From positions 1-26,842 of the IMG/VR virus record IMGVR_UViG_3300021142_000152: a DNA stretch of 26,842 nt; one strand, given 5' to 3'. The DNA comes from a virus. Below are positions 6,874-14,677 of this stretch, one piece after another; the stretch's first letter is position 1, and each line of letters opens with the position of its first letter. The position numbers and the translations under genes were made by a program. The notes under the pieces are model-generated. The model saw nothing but the letters and a program-made list of their open reading frames with translations, did not search any database and was not told where the DNA came from.

Positions 6874-8871
6874 ATGTCCACCTATCACCTCGATTATGAG
6901 ACCCGCAGCCGGGCCGACTTGAAAAAGGTTGGAGCCTATCGCTATGCTGCCGACCCGAGCACTCGCATTCTGATGTTCGCTATCGCCCGGGACGAAGGTG
7001 AGCCGCTGCTGTGGGACTGCTTGAACGGTGGCAAAGCAGCACTGGCGATGCTGCAAGAGGCTCTGGCCGATAATGAGGCTCTGTTTTGGGCACATAATGC
7101 CGAGTTCGAGCGGGCCATTTCCAAGTACCGCATGAAAGCCGATCTGGGGCTGGACCCACCCCCGGTAGAGAAGTGGCGGTGCACGGCAGCTCTGGCTCGC
7201 AAGGCGGGGCTGCGCTCGAGCCTCGCCAACGTGGGCGAAGACCTCAATCTCGGCCAGAAGAAATTCGGCGAGGGCTACCAGCTCATCCGCCTGTTCAGCA
7301 TCCCGCAGAAGGCCACCGGGGAGTTTATCGAGCCTCACGACCAGCCGGACAAGTTCCTGCGTTTCGGCGAATACTGCCTACAGGATGTCCGCAGCGAGCG
7401 CGAGGTACATGCCGCCCTAAAGCCATTCGAGCTGAAGAGTACACCGCTGGAGACCTTCCTGTTCGATGCCCGGATGAACGATCGAGGCATCCCGGTGAAC
7501 GTGGCCGCGCTGCGACACGCCAAGAAGATCATCGAAGAAGTGCAAACCTCTGTAAGCAAGGAATTTGTAGAACTCACGGGTCTCCAGCCCACCCAGCGGG
7601 ACAAGGTCAAAAACCTGCTGGAATCGATCTACGGCGTGAAGCTGACCAACATGCAGTCCAAGACGCTGGACGAGGCGATTGCCTACCACGAGGAGGCCGA
7701 GGAAGAGGAATGGGAGGCTGAGGCCGAGCCGGATAACGCGATTGCACGCCGAATCCTGTTCCTCTACAAGCAGGTCAGCTTCGCCGCCGTCAAGAAGGTA
7801 CAGACCATGCTCGATTGCGTCTGTGACGATGGGTTCATCCGAGGCATGTTCCTCTACCACGGTGCCGGCACAGGCCGCTGGACGGGTCAGAAGGTTCAAC
7901 CCCAGAATTTCCGCCGTCCGACTATCAAGGATGCCGATGGAGTGTATGCCCTGCTCTGTCGGGGTGCCTCCGCCGAGGAGCTGGAGATGGTGTACGGCAA
8001 CCCGCTCGAGGCGATTGCCAACTGCATCCGCAACTTCATCCACGATATCACCTGCCCGATGTTCGATGTAGACTATGCCGCTATCGAGGCCCGCATCATT
8101 TGCTGGCTAGCCGGGCAGGAGGACGCTCTCGAGCGGTTCCGCAAGGGCATTGATAGCTACTGCTACATGGCCAGCATAATTTACAACCGCTCGATGGACC
8201 AGATCAAGAATCCATCCCCGGAGCGCGAGCTGGGAAAGCGCACCGTGCTAGGGTGCGGCTTCGGCATGTGGTGGCCCAAATTCCAGAAGACCGCTTGGGA
8301 CCAAGGTCGGGTGCGGCTCCCCGATGAACTTGCCGAGCGAGCGGTGCTGGCCTATCGAGATTCCCATAGCGAGGTTGTCCAGTTCTGGGACGACTGCGAT
8401 GCGGCGGCTCGGCTAGCGATCGCTACGCCCAACCGAGTGTTCAAGGCAGGCCGGGTCACCTTCCGCACCATCCGGGTGGGCCAAATTCCGTACATGTTGA
8501 TGGCCTTGCCCTCGGGCCGCAACCTCGCCTATCCTCACCCCCGAATCGAGAAGCTGGAAGGCGATGATCGCCACTCCATCACCTACTACGGTCAGCTCCC
8601 CGGCACCACCAAGTACGGTCGCGTGAAGCTCTACGGCGGAAAGCTCGCCGAGAATGCTACGCAGGCCACCGCTGCCGACCTCATGGCCCATGGGGCCGTA
8701 ACCGCCGAGAAGCGGGGCCACACTATTTGGGGACTGGTGCACGACCAAGCCCTTGGCCGAGCCTACGGCCCGCTCGAGTCTTTCGTCTCCTCGCTCACTG
8801 ATTTGCCTTCGTGGGCGGAGGGACTCCCTATCAAAGCTGAAGGCAAAATCGTCCCCTACTACAAGAAATGA
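6874..8871 (+). CDS. Family A DNA polymerase with 3'-5' exonuclease
   Basis: The 665-aa product is a phage polymerase I-type replicase. The exonuclease begins at the N-terminus with HLDYETRS (Asp7, Glu9) and continues with AHNAEFER. Polymerase motif A is MFDVDYAAIEAR (catalytic Asp400). Motif B is RELGKRTVLGCGFGM (Arg451, Lys455). Motif C is LVHDQ (His623, Asp624), where the usual Glu is Gln, a variant I believe is common among phage polymerases of this type. It ends with LPIKAEGKIVPYYKK. It would synthesise the phage genome together with the primase-helicase. The stop overlaps the next ATG (ATGA at 8868-8871). Confidence 0.92.
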   Translation: MSTYHLDYETRSRADLKKVGAYRYAADPSTRILMFAIARDEGEPLLWDCLNGGKAALAMLQEALADNEALFWAHNAEFERAISKYRMKADLGLDPPPVEKWRCTAALARKAGLRSSLANVGEDLNLGQKKFGEGYQLIRLFSIPQKATGEFIEPHDQPDKFLRFGEYCLQDVRSEREVHAALKPFELKSTPLETFLFDARMNDRGIPVNVAALRHAKKIIEEVQTSVSKEFVELTGLQPTQRDKVKNLLESIYGVKLTNMQSKTLDEAIAYHEEAEEEEWEAEAEPDNAIARRILFLYKQVSFAAVKKVQTMLDCVCDDGFIRGMFLYHGAGTGRWTGQKVQPQNFRRPTIKDADGVYALLCRGASAEELEMVYGNPLEAIANCIRNFIHDITCPMFDVDYAAIEARIICWLAGQEDALERFRKGIDSYCYMASIIYNRSMDQIKNPSPERELGKRTVLGCGFGMWWPKFQKTAWDQGRVRLPDELAERAVLAYRDSHSEVVQFWDDCDAAARLAIATPNRVFKAGRVTFRTIRVGQIPYMLMALPSGRNLAYPHPRIEKLEGDDRHSITYYGQLPGTTKYGRVKLYGGKLAENATQATAADLMAHGAVTAEKRGHTIWGLVHDQALGRAYGPLESFVSSLTDLPSWAEGLPIKAEGKIVPYYKK

Positions 8872-9140
8872 AAAAGTACATCCTCGTTGTTCTCCTCTCG
8901 CTCACCTCTGCGGCGTTTGCGGCAGACCCGGCTCCGGTGGCCCCAATCAAGTCCGAAAAAGACCAGATCGCCGAGCTGACGGCTCGCAACACCGAACTGG
9001 CTATCCGCAATGCCGCGCTGGAAGCGGTCATCAAAGATCTCCGGGCGCAGCGTGACACCGTCACCCAGCAGATGCTGGACGCCCAGCTCCAGATGTCCGA
9101 GATGGTGCGGGCGGTGCAGAAATCCCAGAAGAAGGAATAA
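8868..9140 (+). CDS. Secreted coiled-coil protein with signal peptide
   Basis: A 90-aa product with a clear Sec signal peptide: MKKYILVVLLSLTSAAFA, predicted cut before ADPAP. No lipobox cysteine is present, so the mature protein should be soluble in the periplasm. The remainder is a nearly continuous helix with heptads (IAELTARNTELAIRNAAL, then VIKDLRAQRD), hence a coiled coil. An exported protein in the middle of the replication operon is unexpected. It could act on the envelope, for example in superinfection exclusion or as a spanin-like part, but no family is recognised. Its start overlaps the polymerase stop. Confidence 0.75.
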   Translation: MKKYILVVLLSLTSAAFAADPAPVAPIKSEKDQIAELTARNTELAIRNAALEAVIKDLRAQRDTVTQQMLDAQLQMSEMVRAVQKSQKKE

Positions 9141-9146
9141 CCCACC

Positions 9147-9419
9147 GTGAGCCCCATCCAAGAGCTCAGTCACACTCTCAAAACGACTGTCGGCAGCGAC
9201 GATCTCAAGCGGCTCAAGCCCCACCTCGGGGGCTGGAACCACCTTAATGAAATCCTCCTGTTGAACCAGATGTCGGCGGAGGACATCAAGAAGCTGATCC
9301 TCATCGAGATCACTAACAAGGGACGCGAGCAGATCCTCTCCAAACTGACCGCTCGGCTTAAAAGTCTCGAGCTCAAGCAACTCCGGGAGCACATCCGCAT
9401 ATGCTTGAAAAGGAACTAG
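9147..9419 (+). CDS. Unknown helical protein, 90 aa
   Basis: The frame starts at GTG 9147, 6 bases after the preceding stop, and overlaps the nuclease gene by 19 bases. The product is helical and Leu/Lys-rich (KLILIEITNKGREQILSKL, LKSLELKQLREHIRICLKR) with an N-terminal segment containing HLGGWNHLNEILLL. There is no signal peptide or catalytic motif. Position between polymerase and VRR-NUC suggests an accessory role in DNA metabolism, but the function is unknown. Confidence 0.6.
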   Translation: MSPIQELSHTLKTTVGSDDLKRLKPHLGGWNHLNEILLLNQMSAEDIKKLILIEITNKGREQILSKLTARLKSLELKQLREHIRICLKRN

Positions 9420-9676
9420 AGCGGAAGATCGTAGCGCATTGCAAACGCAATGGTGTGCTGTGCTATAAATTCGTATCGCCCGGTCGTTCGGGGGTGCCAG
9501 ATCGCATGCTGGTATTCCCGAATGGCCGGGTCGCCTTTGCGGAAATCAAGGTACCGGGTGGCAGAGTGAGCGCACTGCAGCAACACGAGCTAAAACAACT
9601 CCGGCAACGGGGTCTCCCGGCGGACGTTTTCTGGGACTTTGAATCGTTTTCCAGCTGGCTGGACTGGCATCTGTGA
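9401..9676 (+). CDS. VRR-NUC domain nuclease
   Basis: The 91-aa single-domain product has the VRR-NUC signature: N-terminal Glu7 in LEKELERKI, SGVPDRMLV (Asp34), FAEIKVPGGRVS (Glu48, Lys50) and the following Gln60/Gln61 helix. The length matches stand-alone phage VRR-NUC enzymes, which are thought to cut branched or structured DNA and are commonly encoded next to a SNF2 helicase, as here. The stop overlaps the GTG of the helicase (GTGA at 9673-9676). Confidence 0.88.
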   Translation: MLEKELERKIVAHCKRNGVLCYKFVSPGRSGVPDRMLVFPNGRVAFAEIKVPGGRVSALQQHELKQLRQRGLPADVFWDFESFSSWLDWHL

Positions 9677-11028
9677 AACTGCACCCTTACCAGCAATTAG
9701 CTGTGGAGCACTTGCTCAAACACGACCGAGCCGCTCTGTTCATGGGGCTCGGTTTGGGCAAGACGCTCTCCACGCTGACCGCCTTCGAGGGTCTCCGCAC
9801 CCTTGGGTGCGCCCGCAACATGCTGGTCGTGGCTCCGCTGCGGGTCTGCAACCTGACTTGGCCGAACGAGGTGGAGAAGTGGCCCCAGTTCTCTCACCTG
9901 AAGGTCGCCAACCTGCGCCAGAAGGAGGGTACGAAGGCATTCCTCGAAGGTACCGCGGACGTCTACCTTTGCAACTACGAGATGCTGCCCAAGGTGGCCG
10001 ACCACTTCGAGGAGCACCCAATGGATGTTGTGGTGTTCGACGAGCTAACTCGGGCCAAGAACCACCAGAGCAAACGCATCAACGGGTTCCGGCAAATGCT
10101 CCCGCCCCACGTGCGCCGCTGGGGGTTAACCGGCACCCCCACGCCGAACTCGCTGCTCGAACTGTTCGCTCAGGTGCGGCTATTGGATGACGGCCAACGG
10201 CTGGGCCGCTCTTTCGACCATTTCAAGCGGACATACTTCTATCCGACGGATTATATGGAGTACGACTGGCAACCGCTGCCCGGTGCCGAGGAGATTATCT
10301 ACGGCAAGATCGCTGATTTAGCCCTGACGCTTCTCTCCAGCGACTTCCTCAAGATTCCCGATACGGTCGTCACCGACCTCGAAGTCGGGCTGACAGACGA
10401 GGCTGCAGCTCAATACAAGGAGCTGGAGAAGGAGCTGCTCCTATCTATCGGGGATGGCGAGGACGTCATTGTGGCGGCGAACGCTGCCGTGCTGGTCAAC
10501 AAGCTGCTGCAGGTGACGAGCGGCTCTGTGTACGATGAGAACCGGAAGGTGGTGCGGCTCCACGATGCCAAGTACAAAGCTCTCACCGGCTACCTGAAGA
10601 AGCACCCGGAGCCTGTGCTGATCGCGTACAACTACCAGCACGAGCTGACTCAGCTGCGCGAGATTCCCGGCTCTGTAGCCTTTGTCGACTACAAGACCCC
10701 GAAGGCCCAGTCCGAGCTGGAGAAGCTCTGGAACGCTGGGAAGATCGCCCGGCTGCTGGTGCATCCGCAATCGGTGGGGCACGGGCTGAATCTGCAATAC
10801 GGAGGCTCGACGGTGATCTGGTACAGCCCCACGTGGAGCCGCGAGCTCTACGATCAGCTCAATGGGCGCGTCGTGCGGCAGGGTCAGACCCAGCTGACGA
10901 ACATCGTCCGGATTCTCTGTCCCGGCACCATAGACGATGCGGTAATCGAAACCCTCCGCGAAAAAGATGTGGGCCAACGCGCCTTGCTCCAAGCACTTAC
11001 AAACTTTCGGAAGCTTCTCGAAAAATAA
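9673..11028 (+). CDS. SNF2/DEAD-like phage helicase
   Basis: A 451-aa superfamily 2 ATPase. Motif Q/I: HPYQQLAVEHL and MGLGLGKT (Lys30, Thr31). Motif Ia: VVAPLRVCNLTW. Motif II: VVFDELTRAKN (Asp123, Glu124). Motif III: WGLTGTPTPN (150-159). Motif VI: QLNGRVVRQGQ (395-405). This compact form without accessory domains is typical of phage SNF2-like helicases paired with VRR-NUC. It probably remodels or branch-migrates DNA during replication and recombination. GTG start by overlap with the nuclease gene. It is the last gene before the next CTTTAC promoter candidate. Confidence 0.88.
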   Translation: MKLHPYQQLAVEHLLKHDRAALFMGLGLGKTLSTLTAFEGLRTLGCARNMLVVAPLRVCNLTWPNEVEKWPQFSHLKVANLRQKEGTKAFLEGTADVYLCNYEMLPKVADHFEEHPMDVVVFDELTRAKNHQSKRINGFRQMLPPHVRRWGLTGTPTPNSLLELFAQVRLLDDGQRLGRSFDHFKRTYFYPTDYMEYDWQPLPGAEEIIYGKIADLALTLLSSDFLKIPDTVVTDLEVGLTDEAAAQYKELEKELLLSIGDGEDVIVAANAAVLVNKLLQVTSGSVYDENRKVVRLHDAKYKALTGYLKKHPEPVLIAYNYQHELTQLREIPGSVAFVDYKTPKAQSELEKLWNAGKIARLLVHPQSVGHGLNLQYGGSTVIWYSPTWSRELYDQLNGRVVRQGQTQLTNIVRILCPGTIDDAVIETLREKDVGQRALLQALTNFRKLLEK

Positions 11029-11043
11029 AACTTTACCTTTCCC
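11024..11043 (+). promoter_or_regulatory. Candidate phage promoter, CTTTAC copy 4
   Basis: AATAAAACTTTACCTTTCCC has its core at 11031-11036, 2 bases after the helicase stop and 32 bases before the ATG at 11069. It probably drives the lysozyme and hypermodification cassette. The strongest of the three dyads follows it. Confidence 0.55.
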
Positions 11044-11044
11044 T

Positions 11045-11067
11045 GAATAAACTCCATAGGTTTATTC
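11045..11067 (+). promoter_or_regulatory. AAAC-N7-GTTT dyad, copy 3: perfect 8-bp stem
   Basis: GAATAAAC at 11045-11052 and GTTTATTC at 11060-11067 form a perfect 8-bp inverted repeat around a 7-base loop, ending 1 base before the ATG at 11069. As RNA it would place the initiation region next to a hairpin; as DNA it could be an operator. Its core matches the dyads at 453 and 3959. Confidence 0.5.
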
Positions 11068-11068
11068 G

Positions 11069-11170
11069 ATGAATACTCCTACCACAGTTCGCTCCACGGG
11101 CTATGCGTTCAAGCTGATCAAGGTCTGGCGCACGAGCACCATTCTGGACGTCGGTCCATTCTCCCAATGA
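11069..11170 (+). CDS. Small ORF, 33 aa, leading the lysozyme operon
   Basis: An ATG directly behind the hairpin opens a 33-residue frame, MNTPTTVRSTGYAFKLIKVW and on to DVGPFSQ. Its TGA overlaps the ATG of the transglycosylase gene (ATGA at 11167-11170). The tight overlap and the promoter just upstream support translation. It may be a leader peptide that couples translation to the hairpin. No family is recognised. Confidence 0.5.
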   Translation: MNTPTTVRSTGYAFKLIKVWRTSTILDVGPFSQ

Positions 11171-11526
11171 TTTCCGCCTTGTTCCTAGCCGCACTCATTC
11201 AGGTGGAATCCGGTGGCAACGACCTTGCCATCGGTGACCACCAGCAAGCTCTCGGCTGCTTGCAGATTCACCGCGAGGTCGTCCTCGACGTTAATCGTCT
11301 TACAGGCCGCAGCTACAAGCACGTAGATGCTTTCGACCGAGATAAGGCCATCCGGATTGCTACCGTGTACCTTCAGCACTATGGTGCTCAGCTCGGCCAC
11401 GAGCCGACCTTGGAGGATTACGCTCGCATTTGGAATGGCGGGCCACACGGCTGGCGCAATCCGCACACCGTGGCCTACTGGCACCGCGTCCACGCCCAAC
11501 TCCTCCGTCTTTCTCCCCACCAATGA
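11167..11526 (+). CDS. Lytic transglycosylase/lysozyme-like protein
   Basis: The 119-aa product matches the lysozyme-like SLT fold. It has LIQVESGGNDLAIGD with the catalytic Glu14, then ALGCLQIHREVVLDVNR, and a C-terminal YARIWNGGPHGW motif typical of this fold. It has neither signal peptide nor cell-wall-binding domain, so export would need a holin. It would cleave peptidoglycan glycan strands and is the best endolysin candidate here. Oddly it is on the plus strand ahead of the base-modification genes, far from the lipoprotein and holin-like genes on the minus strand at 14.9-17.5 kb. Confidence 0.78.
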   Translation: MISALFLAALIQVESGGNDLAIGDHQQALGCLQIHREVVLDVNRLTGRSYKHVDAFDRDKAIRIATVYLQHYGAQLGHEPTLEDYARIWNGGPHGWRNPHTVAYWHRVHAQLLRLSPHQ

Positions 11527-12329
11527 ACATCCCACCTGACTTCACCATCTACATCCGCACGTATAAGCGTGACAAGATCGTCACCTTTCAGTATATCCCG
11601 CCTGAATGGTACCCGTACACCCGGCTGGTCGTTCAGGAACGGGATAAAGACCGTGTCAAGGATAGCCCCGTCGAGAAGCTAGTGCTGCCGCCCGAAGTAG
11701 ATAACCTCGGCAAGACAATGGACTGGTTGATGGCGAACTGCCCCACCAAGAAGATGCTCTCCCTAGACGACGACATCACCGTCAACGTCTTGAAGAACTT
11801 CAACCAGTATAACCTGCGCGGCATCACCCCCGAGGAGATGCATGAGGCATTGGCGCGCTGTGCGTTCATGCTCGATATCTATCCCCACTTCGGGGCGGGC
11901 GATCGGCGCGAGGCCCACATCAAATACTTGCACCGCATCCTCGAATGCACCCGGTGCAATCGCTGGCATGGATTCAACGTCGAGTTCTTTCGAAAGAACT
12001 GCCCGGATTTCCGCTTCGCCTCCGTCCCGAATATTGAGGACTACAACATGATTCTGTACCTCCTGACACATGGATACCCGAACGCCATTGACTGTCAACT
12101 GTACATCGGCGACGCCTTCGGCAGCAACTCGCCCGGTGGCTGTCACGATTTGCGCGAGGAATTGGGTGATGGGTACGATGCCAAAGCTCTACAGACTCTG
12201 TACCCGGCCTTTGTTTCTCTCGAGACCAAGGAGACCAAGACCAAAGGCGGTATTTGGAATCGGACGGACGTCCGCGTACAGTGGAAGAAGGCATACGAGT
12301 ACGGCATGGCGAATTGGGGGCTGCTATGA
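11523..12329 (+). CDS. GT-A-type glycosyltransferase-like protein (TAGT-like)
   Basis: A 268-aa product starting at the ATG overlapping the preceding stop. The N-terminal IYIRTYKRDKIVTF and the LGKTMDWLM helix lead to KMLSLDDDI, with Asp82-84 as a GT-A metal/nucleotide-sugar motif. A CTRC pair (Cys142, Cys145) and GGCHDLREELGDGYD follow. This pattern resembles phage glycosyltransferases of the TET-associated (TAGT) type that decorate hydroxymethylated bases; the precise family is uncertain. It is fused by overlap to the modification gene at 12326, which supports a role in sugar addition to DNA. Alternatives are a capsid or tail glycosyltransferase. Confidence 0.5.
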   Translation: MNIPPDFTIYIRTYKRDKIVTFQYIPPEWYPYTRLVVQERDKDRVKDSPVEKLVLPPEVDNLGKTMDWLMANCPTKKMLSLDDDITVNVLKNFNQYNLRGITPEEMHEALARCAFMLDIYPHFGAGDRREAHIKYLHRILECTRCNRWHGFNVEFFRKNCPDFRFASVPNIEDYNMILYLLTHGYPNAIDCQLYIGDAFGSNSPGGCHDLREELGDGYDAKALQTLYPAFVSLETKETKTKGGIWNRTDVRVQWKKAYEYGMANWGLL

Positions 12330-13189
12330 ACGAGCTGTTTCCTTTGCTCCGTGAGGAGTTCATCGCCTTCCTCCGCGCCCGCGAGCGGATGCGGCTACAC
12401 AAGGAGGTCGTAGGTGGCCCCGGCCCCCACTCAACTGACCCCCTCCTCGCCAGCCACCACTTCTGCAACGTCAACCGCGAGGACGATGCCGTCACCCGCT
12501 GGGTGCACGAGAACGTCCGGCTGCGGTTCCAGAACAGCTCCCGCAACTTTGTCGTGACGCAGTTGACGGTGGCCCGGATTTTCAACCATCCTCCGGCTTT
12601 GAAGGTAATCATCCCAGTAGAGAACCCAACGCTGGCCGCTCGCCATCTCGAGCAGTACGAGGCTCAGGGCAACAAGGTCATGCGCGGAGCGTACATGATG
12701 CCCGTCCGGGGCGAGGGCAAGGGCCACCGCGTGGTGAGCTACTACCTCGAAACCGTTATCCCCGCCGTCCTGCGGCTCGATTTCACCTACTGCGTTTCCC
12801 TCGTCAACGTGGCCGAGAAGTTGATGACGGTCAAGAACCTCGGGGACTTCCTCGCCAACCAGATCTGCACTGACCTCCGCTATATGCCCCGGTGGGGCCG
12901 CACCTTCATCGACTGGGAGATGTTCGTACTGGCTGGCCCCGGTACCAAGCGCGGCATCAACCGATATTATGGCCTTGACCTTGAGCAGACTGCCCCCTTA
13001 CCTTGGTACACCCGGCAGCTGATGCTCATCCGCAAAGAGATGCCGGACGAGTTCGCCGAGGTTTTCCTCGACCCGAACAACCTTTCCAACTGCTTCTGCG
13101 AGTTTGATAAGTACCGTCGCGCCCAAGACCAACTCTTTGCGCAAAAGAAACCCACCCTCCGCCACTATCATGGAAATTCACTCCCGTAA
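12326..13189 (+). CDS. 5-hmdU kinase helical-domain / alpha-GPT-PPlase-like DNA hypermodification protein
   Basis: The 287-aa product has a basic N-terminal helix (EEFIAFLRARERMRLHKE) followed by DPLLASHHFCNVNREDDAVT. That block is what I recall from the helical domain of 5-hydroxymethyl-dU DNA kinase and alpha-glutamyl/putrescinyl-thymine pyrophosphorylase proteins. Those enzymes act on hmdU in phage DNA, the kinase phosphorylating it and the pyrophosphorylase replacing the activated group with an amine. No Walker A is visible, so this would be the helical enzyme alone and a separate P-loop kinase would be needed. Its place between a glycosyltransferase-like gene and a ThyA homologue fits. 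The 3' end overlaps the ThyA gene by 20 bases. Confidence 0.6.
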   Translation: MNELFPLLREEFIAFLRARERMRLHKEVVGGPGPHSTDPLLASHHFCNVNREDDAVTRWVHENVRLRFQNSSRNFVVTQLTVARIFNHPPALKVIIPVENPTLAARHLEQYEAQGNKVMRGAYMMPVRGEGKGHRVVSYYLETVIPAVLRLDFTYCVSLVNVAEKLMTVKNLGDFLANQICTDLRYMPRWGRTFIDWEMFVLAGPGTKRGINRYYGLDLEQTAPLPWYTRQLMLIRKEMPDEFAEVFLDPNNLSNCFCEFDKYRRAQDQLFAQKKPTLRHYHGNSLP

Positions 13190-14159
13190 TACCAACACGC
13201 TGATGCCCGTAGTGTACAAACGGCTCCTCAACCAAGGAGATCGTATGGCCTCCCGCAACGGCCCGGTGCTCGCTTTTCCCGAGCCCGTCTCCATCTGTCT
13301 CACCCATCCTTGGGAGCGGGTGAACTTCTCTTTCACCCGTGATGCTAACCCATTTTTCCACGTCATCGAGTCGCTGGCGATGCTCTCCAACACCAACTCG
13401 GTGCCGATCCTGAGCTATTTCGCCAAGAACATGCTCAGCTACACTGACGACGGTAAGATCTACAATGCCTTCTACGGTACTCGACTCCGGGAGACCTACG
13501 GCGACCAGCTGAGTCTGGTCATCGAAGGGCTCCGCGCCAACCCGGATAGCCGTCAGGAAGTTGCGCTCCTTTGGGACGCCCGCGATCTGCGCCGCCAGAC
13601 CAAGGACAAAGCCTGCAACCTTGCGCTCCTGTTCAGCATCCGCAAGAACGCGCTCTGCATGACCACCTTCAACCGCTCAAATGACGCCATCTGGGGTGGG
13701 GTGAGCGGAGCCAACATCGTCCACCTCTCCTTCTTTCAGGAGTATGTCGCGCTAGCTCTGGGTCGGCCCCAAGGCCCATGGTGGCATATTTCCAACAACC
13801 TGCACGTGTACCCGGAGAACCCGAAGTGGTATTCGATGTGCAACACCGTGTTCGCCCCCGACCCGTATTCGGAGAACGACCTCAACCGGGTCTCCCTCTT
13901 CGAGAACTTGGGGGTGTTCGAGGTCGAGATGTACCACTTCATGAGCGAGCTTGACGCCCTCGTAGCCGGGCGGAACGACGCTTTCCGCGACATCGGTTAC
14001 ACCGAGCCGTTCATCAAGGACGTCGCCGTCCCCATGGTCAAAGCATGGTGGCACTACAAACATGGCGAACTCGCTCATGCCCACTTCCTTGCGTTGTCCA
14101 TCCTGGCCGACGACTGGAGAAAAGCCGCCACTCAGTGGCTCAAAAGGAGAGAAAAATGA
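13170..14159 (+). CDS. Thymidylate synthase-family dUMP (hydroxy)methylase
   Basis: A 329-aa ThyA-fold enzyme. Visible signatures are RDANPFFHVIESLAML, DDGKIYNAFYGTRLRE, the nucleophile Cys149 (KDKACNLAL), phosphate-binding FNRSNDAIWGG (Arg169, Ser170, Asp172), Asn182 in GANIVH, and NNLHVY (His212, Tyr214). Asn182 matches the dUMP-selecting Asn of thymidylate synthase rather than the Asp of dCMP hydroxymethylase. The Cys is followed by Asn, not the usual His. Beside hmdU-type genes, a dUMP hydroxymethylase making 5-hmdUMP is more likely than plain dTMP synthesis, but sequence alone cannot separate these. The ATG at 13170 is chosen because the family usually starts shortly before the SRNGPV block; an ATG at 13245 has a good AAGGAG site and remains possible. 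Confidence 0.75.
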   Translation: MEIHSRNTNTLMPVVYKRLLNQGDRMASRNGPVLAFPEPVSICLTHPWERVNFSFTRDANPFFHVIESLAMLSNTNSVPILSYFAKNMLSYTDDGKIYNAFYGTRLRETYGDQLSLVIEGLRANPDSRQEVALLWDARDLRRQTKDKACNLALLFSIRKNALCMTTFNRSNDAIWGGVSGANIVHLSFFQEYVALALGRPQGPWWHISNNLHVYPENPKWYSMCNTVFAPDPYSENDLNRVSLFENLGVFEVEMYHFMSELDALVAGRNDAFRDIGYTEPFIKDVAVPMVKAWWHYKHGELAHAHFLALSILADDWRKAATQWLKRREK

Positions 14160-14677
14160 TCCAGAATCTTCGTAACACGTTGGAGGCAGGGAGAGTTATA
14201 CGCTACCATGCCGCCACTTCGGTCCAGCCGCAAACGGTGGGCCTTCATGCCTATGGGGTAGCCACCCTAGCCCTGTACCTTACCGGGGGCAAGGCGTCGT
14301 CTGCATTGCTCGTGGAGAGCCTCCTGCACGACGCTGGGGAGTATTTCACGGGCGACATCCCGTTCACCTTCAAAAAGGCTCACCCCGAGATTCGGGAAAT
14401 ACTCCATAAGTTTGAGACTGCTGCCCGCGCCGAAGAGACGATCCTCCCGGAATCCAAGCTCACCCCCGAGGAGCAGGCCGTCCTTAAGATCTGCGACACC
14501 CTTGAGGGGCTCATCTGGTGTGCGATACACGAGGAGAAATGCGGCCCGGTGTACCGCCGTTGGGTGGGGGCGTATCGGGTAGCCCGCGTCAAGTTTACGG
14601 AGGTCGTGCCTGAAGACGTCTGGCAGCGGGCCGACGCGGTCTACATGCACTACAACAACGGTCTTGCCCCACTATGA
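14156..14677 (+). CDS. HD-domain YfbR-like 5'-deoxynucleotidase
   Basis: The 173-aa HD hydrolase contains VIRYHA (Arg16), VGLHAYGVA (His31), LLHDAGEYFTGDIP (His58, Asp59, Glu62, Asp67) and a later ICDTLEG (Asp114), the metal-ligand set of YfbR/YfdR deoxynucleotidases. These remove phosphate from deoxynucleoside monophosphates. In this cassette it could deplete dTMP or dCMP so that the modified nucleotide enters DNA. An AGGAG-like site precedes the ATG, which overlaps the ThyA stop. Confidence 0.8.
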   Translation: MIQNLRNTLEAGRVIRYHAATSVQPQTVGLHAYGVATLALYLTGGKASSALLVESLLHDAGEYFTGDIPFTFKKAHPEIREILHKFETAARAEETILPESKLTPEEQAVLKICDTLEGLIWCAIHEEKCGPVYRRWVGAYRVARVKFTEVVPEDVWQRADAVYMHYNNGLAPL

